Below, one piece after another: positions 8,100 to 15,139 of a stretch of 64,000 bases of DNA. Below the pieces are notes generated by a model. That model was not told the DNA's origin. It searched no databases and worked only from the letters and a program-made list of their open reading frames with translations. Every line of letters begins with the position of its first letter. Position 1 is the first letter of the stretch. The DNA is taken from positions 1-64,000 of the forward strand of contig CALLOA010000094.1 in assembly GCA_938005265.1 (NCBI GenBank). Reading direction: 5' to 3'. A program made the position numbers and the translations under genes. The DNA is from an uncultured Granulosicoccaceae bacterium (GTDB lineage: Bacteria > Pseudomonadota > Gammaproteobacteria > Granulosicoccales > Granulosicoccaceae).

Positions 8100-9458
8100 A
8101 TGACTGAATTACGCAGAGAGGAAACCCAGGACGAGCAACTGGCGCGACTGACCAGTATCGTCGAAAGCGGCTCCTTCAGTAGCGCCAAAGCCTTGCTCGG
8201 CGCTTTGCATCCTGCAGAAATTGCCGACTTGCTTGAATCATTGCCGCAACAAGAGCGCATTGTTTTGTGGGATATGGTTGATTCTTCTCTGGAAGGTGAC
8301 GTACTCCTTGAAACTCACGAAGAGGTGCGCACAACACTGTTGCGACAAATGGACTCTCGGGAAATCGTTGAAGTTTCGCAACACCTCGATCTCGACGATC
8401 TGGCTGACTTTATCCAGTCGCTACCGGAGAAGCTGACCCGGGAGGTGCTTGCCGGGATGACGGATCAGCATCGGCGACGTCTCGACCAGGTTTTGTCCTA
8501 CCCTGAAGATAGTGCGGGTGGCCTGATGAACCTCGATACTGTGACTGTCAGGGAAGATGTGACCCTGGATGTCGTGCTTCGCTATCTACGGCGACGTGAC
8601 TCATTGCCACGTCACACGGACAGACTGATAGTCGTGGATACGTCAGACCGCTATGTTGGCGACCTGCCGATACGCCGACTGCTAACCAACAAAACGACGG
8701 AACGTGTGTCCTCGGTTATGCGACGTGACAGCCAGACAGTGCCAGTCACCATGAGTCAGCGCGATGTAGCTCGCGTATTTGAAGACTATGACCTTATTTC
8801 AGCCGCCGTGCTGGATGAAAACGATCGCCTGCTAGGCAGAATAACCGTTGATGATGTAGTTGATGTTATCCGCGAAGAAGCTGAGCAGTCTGTACTTAGC
8901 ATGGCAGGCCTGAATCAGGAGGATGACATATTCGCATCCGTTATCAACAGTGCGCGTAAACGCGCACTGTGGCTGGGTGTCAACTTGCTTACTGCGGTTC
9001 TGGCATCCTGGGTCATATCCAGGTTTCAGCTGACTCTGGACAAGATCGTGGTACTGGCCGTTCTCATGACTATTGTGCCGAGCATGGGGGGAATTGCCGG
9101 CAGTCAGACCTTAACCCTGGTGATCCGCGGCCAGGCTCTGGGCCAGGTAAACCCGGCCAACTCACGCGCGTTGCTTTTCAAGGAGCTTGCCGTGGCACTA
9201 CTCAATGGCTTGTTGTGGGCCAGCGTGGTGTGCGTCTTTACTTATTTTTGGTTTGGGGAGTTGTCTATTGGAGTCATTCTGGGCATGGCGCTGCTGACCA
9301 ACCTGATTTTTGCAGCATTTGCCGGCCTGATTATCCCCATCAGCTTAAAGAAAATGGGTGTCGACCCCGCCCTCGCAGGCGGCGTTCTGCTGACTACCGT
9401 AACCGATGTAGTGGGAATCGCGGTTTTTCTGGGTTTGGCAACGAAAGTTCTGCTCTAA
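8100..9458 (+). CDS. mgtE: MgtE-family magnesium transporter
   Basis: Mg2+-gated cation channel. The order is canonical: an N-terminal helical domain rich in EIADLLESLP-type repeats (residues about 20-130), a CBS pair (about 135-260, SAGGLMNLD, ITVDDVVDVI), then five membrane helices. Pore segments include PSMGGIAGSQTLTL and the final DVVGIAVFLGLA. The ATG at 8100 is preferred over a TTG at 8091; neither has a clear Shine-Dalgarno. It lies 35 bp after ptsI in the same direction, so it is likely the last gene of the PTS operon, coupling PTS state to Mg2+ supply. Confidence 0.95.
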   Translation: MTELRREETQDEQLARLTSIVESGSFSSAKALLGALHPAEIADLLESLPQQERIVLWDMVDSSLEGDVLLETHEEVRTTLLRQMDSREIVEVSQHLDLDDLADFIQSLPEKLTREVLAGMTDQHRRRLDQVLSYPEDSAGGLMNLDTVTVREDVTLDVVLRYLRRRDSLPRHTDRLIVVDTSDRYVGDLPIRRLLTNKTTERVSSVMRRDSQTVPVTMSQRDVARVFEDYDLISAAVLDENDRLLGRITVDDVVDVIREEAEQSVLSMAGLNQEDDIFASVINSARKRALWLGVNLLTAVLASWVISRFQLTLDKIVVLAVLMTIVPSMGGIAGSQTLTLVIRGQALGQVNPANSRALLFKELAVALLNGLLWASVVCVFTYFWFGELSIGVILGMALLTNLIFAAFAGLIIPISLKKMGVDPALAGGVLLTTVTDVVGIAVFLGLATKVLL

Positions 9459-9466
9459 AAAGTAAA

Positions 9467-9485
9467 GGCCTCGTTTTATGAGGCC
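9467..9485 (-). terminator. Intrinsic terminator of the DUF3391 gene
   Basis: The stem GGCCTC/GAGGCC encloses a 7-base loop. On the minus strand it is followed by TTTACTTTTT. It lies 8 bp past the stop of the minus-strand gene, between two convergent genes, so it may also slow readthrough from mgtE, although the plus side lacks a T-run. Confidence 0.7.
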
Positions 9486-9493
9486 CATACCGT

Positions 9494-9793
9494 TTAGCGT
9501 GCAGATTTTGACCAGAAGGAAGCTTTGCTGTGACCACCACACAATCGTGATGGTGATTGCCTGCTAACCAGAGTGTTTTTCTGTTCCTGCACCAATACAT
9601 ACTGTGATTCCCGGCGCACATCCTCAATGAGCTCATGCTTGTCGAGAAAGAATCCCTGAAACAGGAAATCTGTTTGCTCCCAGGGCTTATCGAGTTCAAC
9701 CACGTACATACCAAGTTTTAGCTCGTTACAGTGTACCCAACGCTCGTGGTTTACATTGATTGCTTTAGTTTTACCGGAAAGTTTGTAGTTCAT
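9494..9793 (-). CDS. Stand-alone DUF3391 domain protein
   Basis: Protein of 99 residues. Residues about 17-68 (WVHCNELKLGMYVVELDKPW, FLFQGFFLDKHELIEDV) match the DUF3391 domain that normally precedes an HD-GYP cyclic-di-GMP phosphodiesterase. No HD-GYP domain follows: after about residue 70 the sequence becomes a basic, serine-rich tail and stops. A Shine-Dalgarno GGAG sits 7 bp before the ATG and a good terminator follows, so it looks like an expressed small gene rather than debris. It could be a free-standing regulator or a decayed HD-GYP gene. It is convergent with mgtE. Confidence 0.65.
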   Translation of the reverse strand: MNYKLSGKTKAINVNHERWVHCNELKLGMYVVELDKPWEQTDFLFQGFFLDKHELIEDVRRESQYVLVQEQKNTLVSRQSPSRLCGGHSKASFWSKSAR

Positions 9794-10006
9794 GCTGTAT
9801 CTCCGCCAGGTTTGACCTGATCTTGTTTTTTGCGGCTTGTTGTCAGCCCTTGGGAGCAGATTAAGCAGCTATTAAACGATGGGCAACCTCAATCATGCAG
9901 AATTGCCAACGATTACCCGCACCCGGGCCGATCGCCTGCTTAATGTGCAGAGCCCGTCACAATCCACAAGTCATCAACAGGTTATTCACCGGTAGATGCA
10001 GTAAAA

Positions 10007-10052
10007 CACTGCATGTAGTGGTCTGCATTATAAAAAACCACATTTTATTGTG
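10007..10052 (+). promoter_or_regulatory. Distal pair of NrdR-like boxes
   Basis: CACTGCATGTAGTG (10007-10020) and CACATTTTATTGTG (10039-10052) match the NrdR-box core caCwAtATaTwGtg at 11 and 12 of 14 positions. Their centres are 32 bp apart, the spacing known for cooperative NrdR binding. The site lies about 610 bp before nrdJa and 214 bp from the DUF3391 start, so its target promoter is uncertain. Confidence 0.55.
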
Positions 10053-10140
10053 TTTTTCAATTGACCTGACAGCTACTCAGGCATACCATTATGTGGCTTG
10101 GTTCACAGGCGTCACTGCATTGCCGTATTCCTTCGGATTT

Positions 10141-10234
10141 CTGTGACACACAAAATTCTGTGACACGCAAAAGAGAAAAATTCCGGGACACGCAAAACTG
10201 GTGGGACACGCAAAATTGGTGGGACACGCAAAAG
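10141..10234 (+). repeat. Array of five GACACgCAAAA repeats
   Basis: Five copies of a unit centred on GACACGCAAAA begin near 10141, 10158, 10183, 10201 and 10219, with spacings of 17, 25, 18 and 18 bp. The last three copies share the form GGGACACGCAAAA flanked by TGG. The copies are contiguous, without unique spacers. No transposase is nearby. It may be a degenerate REP-like cluster. Confidence 0.7.
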
Positions 10235-10470
10235 AATCGCGTGCAAAAGCAATTTTTGTTGAATCACTTTATTTGTTTATTGAAAACCTTTAACTGCGGC
10301 CTCCATCAAGAGTCGCTTTAGCTGGTTACTTTACCCCTGTTATTAACCTTCTGGTTTTAACTACCAGTGTTATTCAGCGCTGGCTGAATCCATGGTTGTT
10401 GAGTTATCCACCTGACAAAATAATAAAATTCGTACAAAAGTGCCAAACACAACCATAAAGTGCAAAAAAG

Positions 10471-10516
10471 CACTACATGTAGTGGATGCACATGCGTCTA
10501 TGCACTATATACAAAT
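10471..10516 (+). promoter_or_regulatory. Proximal pair of NrdR-like boxes before nrdJa
   Basis: CACTACATGTAGTG (10471-10484) is a perfect palindrome matching the NrdR core at 12 of 14 positions. CACTATATACAAAT (10503-10516) has a perfect left half and a decayed right half. Their centres are 32 bp apart. The pair is 147-192 bp upstream of the nrdJa ATG, a normal place for NrdR repression of a ribonucleotide reductase. Confidence 0.7.
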
Positions 10517-10662
10517 ATGAGAAGGTAGAAAAAACGGTGTAATCAGGCTGTTTTTAATACCTCGGGCTCGAATAGAAACAAGCGCCGGCCAAAACGCATA
10601 GCGGTAAGCAACTGATTAATAAAATATTAAAAACGAGAATAACTGGAGTCGACGAGAAAAAC

Positions 10663-13038
10663 ATGGGAAACCCCAACCTGCAAGCGGTAAAAAACAAGAA
10701 ATCAGCAGAAAATAAAGGCACTGGCCAGAACAGACAGCAAAAACAGAAAAACCGGCACAAAGGCGACCAGGCCCAAGGAGCAGTGGTAAGCAAGGCAGAC
10801 ACAAAAGACAGTATCGAGATGACAGAGAATACAGACACAATCGAAGCAGCAGTCCTGTTTCCATCCATAGAGGGTGAAACGGATGGTGTTGCTGTTGTGG
10901 ACGCTGTTGTGGACGCTGTTGTGGATATACCGTTACAAGCCGCATCACTCGATATCTGGGACAAGAAATATCGCCTGAAAACACGCGACGGCGAGAACGT
11001 CGACGAGACTATCGACGATACTTACCAGCGGGTAGCAACAGCCCTTGCCAATGTAGAAAAACCCTCTTCCCGTGAATACTGGTTAAGGCAGTTCGTCTGG
11101 GCACTTCAACAAGGCGCAATACCGGCAGGCAGGATCACCTCCAACGCAGGCGCTCAACAGCACAAACCGGCAACGTCCACCATCAACTGTACTGTTTCAG
11201 GCACTGTTCATGATTCCATGGACGATATTCTTGGAAAAGTGCATGAAGCAGGCCTGACACTCAAGGCAGGTTGCGGCATTGGCTACGATTTTTCAACACT
11301 GCGGCCGCATGGTGCCTACGTGTCCGGCGCTGGAGCCCACACATCCGGGCCGCTGTCGTTCATGGATATATTCGATAAAATGTGTTTCACCGTGTCATCA
11401 GCCGGTGGCAGGCGAGGCGCACAGATGGGTACATTCGATGTGCGTCACCCGGATGTCCTGGAATTTATCAAAGCCAAGCGCGAAGACGGCCGGTTACGCC
11501 AGTTTAATTTATCGCTATTGATCACGGATGATTTTGTGCAAGCCGTGCGCAACGACGCACCCTGGCAGCTGGTATTCCCGATAAGGGCAAAAGAGCTGGA
11601 TGACAGCGACATTAACCTGAGCCTGAACAATACCGAGGAAGTTATCTGGCTGGAATGGCCGACACGCACAGACTTGATAGCCAATGATGAAGGCCTGGTC
11701 GCCTGTCGAATCTATCGCACTCTGCCTGCACGACGTCTGTGGGATCAGATCATGTCCTCAACCTACGACTTTGCCGAACCCGGGTTCATCCTGATTGATA
11801 AGGTCAACGAGATGAATAACAACTGGTTTGACGAAAGTATTCGTGCAACCAACCCCTGTGGTGAACAACCACTACCGCCCTACGGCGCCTGCCTGCTCGG
11901 TTCAATTAATCTTACCCGCTTTGTGGAGAAGCCCTTTACCCAGGAAGCTCACTTTAACTGGGAGCGCTTCAGGAAAACCGTAGAAATATTCACGCGAATG
12001 CTCGACAACGTAGTTGAGGTCAATGGCCTGCCACTGCCACAGCAACAACGCGAGATTTTGCGCAAACGGCGCCATGGCATGGGTTATCTTGGTCTGGGAT
12101 CAACGCTGGCATTGCTCGGTGTAGCCTATGGCTCGGATGAGTCGCTGGAATTTACTGAAGAAGTTACCCGCGAATTGGCAGTGACGGGTTGGCGTTCAGC
12201 ATTATCACTCTCGCAGGAGAAGGGTGCAGCACCGATCATGAATGAAGATTTTACGGTGTCCGGTGAAATGCTCAGACAACGTCCGGAGATGAAAACCGAC
12301 GGCTACAAAGTTGGTGACAAGGTTAAAGGTAAAGTGTTGCACGCACGATACAGCCGCTACATGCAAAAGATCGCTGCAGTCGAGCCGGAACTGGTCGAGC
12401 AATTAGCCGAACAGGGAGCCCGCTTTACACATCACAGTTCGATTGCACCAACTGGCACAATTTCATTATCACTGGCCAACAATGCAAGTAATGGTATTGA
12501 ACCGAGCTTTGCCCACCTTTACTCACGCAATGTGATTCGTGAAGGCAAGAAGAGCAAAGAGAAAATGGACGTTCACTCATTTGAACTTCTGGCCTACAGG
12601 ACATTGGTGAATGAGAATGCTTCTCCGCAAGCGCAAAGCCCGGAAGACGCCCTGCCCGACTATTTTGTCTCTGCCAATGAAATTACACCACGTCAGCATG
12701 TGGCAGTTCAGGCAGCAGCACAACGCTGGATTGATTCATCCATTTCGAAAACAGCCAATGTTCCTACTGACTTCCCTTTTGAGGAATTCAAGGATATCTA
12801 TATGTATGCCTACGAAGAAGGCTTGAAAGGCTGCACCACATTCCGCTTTAACCCGGAAGCTTTTCAGGGCGTATTGGTACAAGAAGAGGATCTTGAGAAT
12901 ACCGAATACAATTTTACGCTGGAAGACGGCTCTATTGTCAGTTGCAAGGGCAATGAGGAGATCGAATATGACGGCGAAATGCACACCGCCGCCAACCTGT
13001 ATGACGCACTCAAAGAAGGTTATTACGGAAAGTTCTGA
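10663..13038 (+). CDS. nrdJa: Class II (B12-dependent) ribonucleotide reductase, catalytic subunit
   Basis: Reduces ribonucleotides to deoxyribonucleotides using adenosylcobalamin. The redox cysteine pair is Cys176 (INCTVSG) and Cys410 (YGACLLGS). The radical-site motif is NPCGE at 397-401, with Cys399 the thiyl candidate. The final domain ends near CTTFRF and lacks the usual C-terminal CxxC arm, which is encoded separately by nrdJb, as in Pseudomonas aeruginosa NrdJab. The first about 100 residues form an unusual Lys/Gln-rich, low-complexity extension including VDAVVDAVVD, coded by a 12-bp tandem repeat near 10893-10925. The start is therefore uncertain, and an ATG at 10819 is possible. Confidence 0.93.
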   Translation: MGNPNLQAVKNKKSAENKGTGQNRQQKQKNRHKGDQAQGAVVSKADTKDSIEMTENTDTIEAAVLFPSIEGETDGVAVVDAVVDAVVDIPLQAASLDIWDKKYRLKTRDGENVDETIDDTYQRVATALANVEKPSSREYWLRQFVWALQQGAIPAGRITSNAGAQQHKPATSTINCTVSGTVHDSMDDILGKVHEAGLTLKAGCGIGYDFSTLRPHGAYVSGAGAHTSGPLSFMDIFDKMCFTVSSAGGRRGAQMGTFDVRHPDVLEFIKAKREDGRLRQFNLSLLITDDFVQAVRNDAPWQLVFPIRAKELDDSDINLSLNNTEEVIWLEWPTRTDLIANDEGLVACRIYRTLPARRLWDQIMSSTYDFAEPGFILIDKVNEMNNNWFDESIRATNPCGEQPLPPYGACLLGSINLTRFVEKPFTQEAHFNWERFRKTVEIFTRMLDNVVEVNGLPLPQQQREILRKRRHGMGYLGLGSTLALLGVAYGSDESLEFTEEVTRELAVTGWRSALSLSQEKGAAPIMNEDFTVSGEMLRQRPEMKTDGYKVGDKVKGKVLHARYSRYMQKIAAVEPELVEQLAEQGARFTHHSSIAPTGTISLSLANNASNGIEPSFAHLYSRNVIREGKKSKEKMDVHSFELLAYRTLVNENASPQAQSPEDALPDYFVSANEITPRQHVAVQAAAQRWIDSSISKTANVPTDFPFEEFKDIYMYAYEEGLKGCTTFRFNPEAFQGVLVQEEDLENTEYNFTLEDGSIVSCKGNEEIEYDGEMHTAANLYDALKEGYYGKF

Positions 13039-13074
13039 TCACTAAGTAACCCAATCGGCAGACCGGCGTCTGCC

Positions 13075-13110
13075 ATTGAGTTGAATCTGACGATTGAGTT
13101 GAATCTGAAG
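13075..13110 (+). repeat. 18-bp tandem duplication between nrdJa and nrdJb
   Basis: ATTGAGTTGAATCTGACG is followed directly by the same 18-mer with one base changed, and then by a partial third copy (ATTGGGCTGA). It occupies the 131-bp spacer between the two reductase genes. Confidence 0.8.
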
Positions 13111-13169
13111 ATTGGGCTGATTGAGAAACCCGTACAGGAATCTGACGACAGAATTAGGCACTATCACAA

Positions 13170-13985
13170 ATGACTATCAAAATAGACAGAAAAATAGTTG
13201 GCTACAAAGTCACCGACACGAATACCCAGGCTGCGGCTACTGAAAACAGCCCGACTTCTGTATCCACAGAAGAAAAGCGTAGTAGCGCCAGCGTAATACA
13301 GATGCATGAGACTCTGCAGAGACCTGAAGTACTCATAGGCTCCACCTATAAGATCAAGGTGCCAGAGCATGTGTCACCGCATGCCATGTACATCACGATC
13401 AATGATATCGTGCTCAACGAGGGCACGGAGTTCGAATCGCGCCGACCTTTCGAAGTGTTTATCAATACGAAAAACCTTGACCACTTTCAGTGGATTGTCG
13501 CCCTGACTGTCATCATGTCGGCCGTCTTCCGTAAAGGAGGTGATATCACGTTTCTGGTTGATGAATTACGATCGGTGTTTGATCCACGAGGTGGCTACTG
13601 GGTCAAGGGCGCATACAAGCAATCGATCATCGCTGAAATCGGTGATGTAATCGAACGCCACCTGATCAAGATTGGCATGTTGCAACCCCGTGAGATGGAT
13701 GAATCACAGAAAGAACTGATCAGACAAAAGCGGGAAGCACTGGAAAAACGCGAAGCACAAACCCAGGCGACACGTGGAACTCTGGACAGTGACAGTGATG
13801 ATGTGAATGTCAAGAGTGGCGCGGCCACAAATTTTGAAAACGCGCCGGGTACTGCCACGAACACCACAGCTGATGATGGTTTTCCGGCAGACGCCACGTT
13901 GTGTAGTAAATGTAGCCACCGTTCATGTATTGTCATGGACGGATGCATGACTTGCCTGAACTGCGGTGATTCAAAGTGCAGTTAA
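13170..13985 (+). CDS. nrdJb: Class II ribonucleotide reductase, C-terminal subunit (TSCPD domain)
   Basis: Supplies the C-terminal part of the split class II reductase. Residues about 65-170 form the TSCPD-type region (HAMYITINDIVLNEGTEFE, FEVFINTKNLDHFQWIVAL, VFDPRGGYW, EIGDVIERHL). After a polar coiled-coil and linker segment, the last about 30 residues carry the redox cysteine arm (CSKCSHRSC, GCMTCLNCGDSKC), the part that re-reduces the active site. The P. aeruginosa protein is about 229 residues; the excess here is a Thr/Ala/Asp-rich linker. It is separated from nrdJa by 131 bp with repeats. Confidence 0.92.
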   Translation: MTIKIDRKIVGYKVTDTNTQAAATENSPTSVSTEEKRSSASVIQMHETLQRPEVLIGSTYKIKVPEHVSPHAMYITINDIVLNEGTEFESRRPFEVFINTKNLDHFQWIVALTVIMSAVFRKGGDITFLVDELRSVFDPRGGYWVKGAYKQSIIAEIGDVIERHLIKIGMLQPREMDESQKELIRQKREALEKREAQTQATRGTLDSDSDDVNVKSGAATNFENAPGTATNTTADDGFPADATLCSKCSHRSCIVMDGCMTCLNCGDSKCS

Positions 13986-14156
13986 CATTGCCTTGTTTAA
14001 CCTTTGCCTTAACCTTTGTCGCATTGTTAAACCTTTGCGCGCTCCGGCTCCCAAGTGGTTATACTAATGGCCACGCGTAACACCGCAAACAACCGCAACA
14101 AATGCGCTAAAGAATCTGCACCATTGTAATAACTGTTCGACAATTAGTTTCAAGTT

Positions 14157-14585
14157 ATGAAATGTGATCAATGCGATAGCTCCATGCGCCTGAGCTCAAC
14201 GGTTTGCAACAGTTCATGCTGCAGTTTTTCATTCGAATGCAGCTTCTGCGGCCGCCAGCACCTGACCAGCAAACCTATCCCTCCGGGACAACGCACCGCC
14301 TCGTACTGGCCAGATAAATCCGGCTACAATCCTGGCAAAAGCATCACTCTCGACAATCAGTCCAGGCAAATACTGGATAACAACGAAGGCGGCCGCAGCT
14401 ACAGTTCAACAGCCGAACTACCGCTGGATGCTACCGCTGATATGACAGAAAACGAGGCTTTTGTTGTGCTCGACTCAGCAATAACCGATAGCAACAGTCT
14501 GGAAAGCGGTGAAGACCTGGCCCGCGCTTTCACCTATAACGACAGACCTGATCATTACCCTTACCAGATCGACGACAACGATTGA
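14157..14585 (+). CDS. Unknown protein with N-terminal Cys-rich (zinc-ribbon-like) segment
   Basis: A 142-residue protein that I do not recognise. The N-terminus has CxxC at residues 3-6, further cysteines at 17, 21 and 22, and CSFC at 28-31, suggesting one small zinc-binding ribbon. The rest (about 40-142) is acidic and polar, with no predicted membrane segment, so a soluble protein is likely. It lies 171 bp after nrdJb in the same direction, and 38 bp separate it from another small unknown. Position suggests co-expression with the reductase, but nothing shows a functional link. Confidence 0.6.
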   Translation: MKCDQCDSSMRLSSTVCNSSCCSFSFECSFCGRQHLTSKPIPPGQRTASYWPDKSGYNPGKSITLDNQSRQILDNNEGGRSYSSTAELPLDATADMTENEAFVVLDSAITDSNSLESGEDLARAFTYNDRPDHYPYQIDDND

Positions 14586-14623
14586 GCAGCACACAACCGT
14601 GAGCTTCTTGTATACTCCACGGC

Positions 14624-14923
14624 ATGAGTGAACTCAAACTATCCACCGAGCTGGTGGACAAACTTCGTCAAGTGCTTGTTGAACATGATTCAACTGCTCA
14701 GGATCCAGGTCTGGCCTCACAATACCTTTGTGCAGTGGTTGGTTTTTTACTGGGCCAACAGGATATGCCGGCAGCACAGAAAAGTCAGCTACAAGAGCAA
14801 CTATCGGCCTTTATGCTGCACGTCATGAATGACGTTGACTCGCAACGTCAACAAGCAGCACCGGTTGCAAGACCAGCAGCACCGACCGAAGCTTTCGGTA
14901 TCTGGAAACCCGGCATGTCCTGA
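14624..14923 (+). CDS. Small conserved-looking unknown protein
   Basis: A 99-residue protein of unknown function. Residues 1-75 look like a compact helical domain (ELVDKLRQVLVEHD, LASQYLCAVVGFLLGQ, QLQEQLSAFMLHVMND). A Gln/Ala/Pro-rich linker follows, then a short C-terminal tail EAFGIWKPG. Such an isolated aromatic tail motif after a flexible linker often serves as a binding peptide, but that is inference. It is 38 bp downstream of the Cys-rich unknown and probably in its operon. It has no signal peptide or cysteine motif. Confidence 0.65.
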   Translation: MSELKLSTELVDKLRQVLVEHDSTAQDPGLASQYLCAVVGFLLGQQDMPAAQKSQLQEQLSAFMLHVMNDVDSQRQQAAPVARPAAPTEAFGIWKPGMS

Positions 14924-15139
14924 CCCTCCTTTGGCGACCCTGAGTGCAAATACTCAATCCAGCCAAGGCAACAGGCTAAAGCCAATCAGATATTTGTAAT
15001 CTCACGCAACTTTTATTCAACTTTTCTATAAAATTTATACACTTGGTTGAATAATCTGCTATCTACTATTAAGTGTTGTAAAATTTTAATCTTCTAGAGG
15101 ATGCAAATCCTTCGCTTCATCTCTGCCTGAATCCTTATA

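Larger units (their letters stand above)
9794..10662. other. 869-bp non-coding region upstream of nrdJa
   Basis: No convincing gene is seen here. It holds two paired NrdR-like operators (10007-10052 and 10471-10516), a GACACGCAAAA repeat array (10141-10234) and a near-consensus DnaA box TTATCCACC at 10404-10412. The small open frames crossing the repeats have repetitive products (DTQNWW units) and no ribosome binding site. The region after 10234 is A/T-rich. Confidence 0.6.

Noticed and set aside
9895-10146. 83-residue plus-strand frame covering the distal NrdR boxes
   Set aside because: No ribosome site, atypical composition, and it runs through a regulatory palindrome.
10141-10234. Possible CRISPR array
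   Set aside because: Repeats are short, degenerate and contiguous with 0-8 bp between them; there are no unique spacers and no cas genes.
10091-10321. 76-residue open frame through the repeat array
   Set aside because: The product is built from the repeat (DTQNWW units), with no ribosome site, and the frame is an artefact of an 18-bp period divisible by three.
15101-15130. Nine-codon leader peptide before the GGDEF/EAL gene
   Set aside because: ATG to TGA with AGAGG just before it, but there is no run of a regulatory amino acid and no attenuator hairpin.
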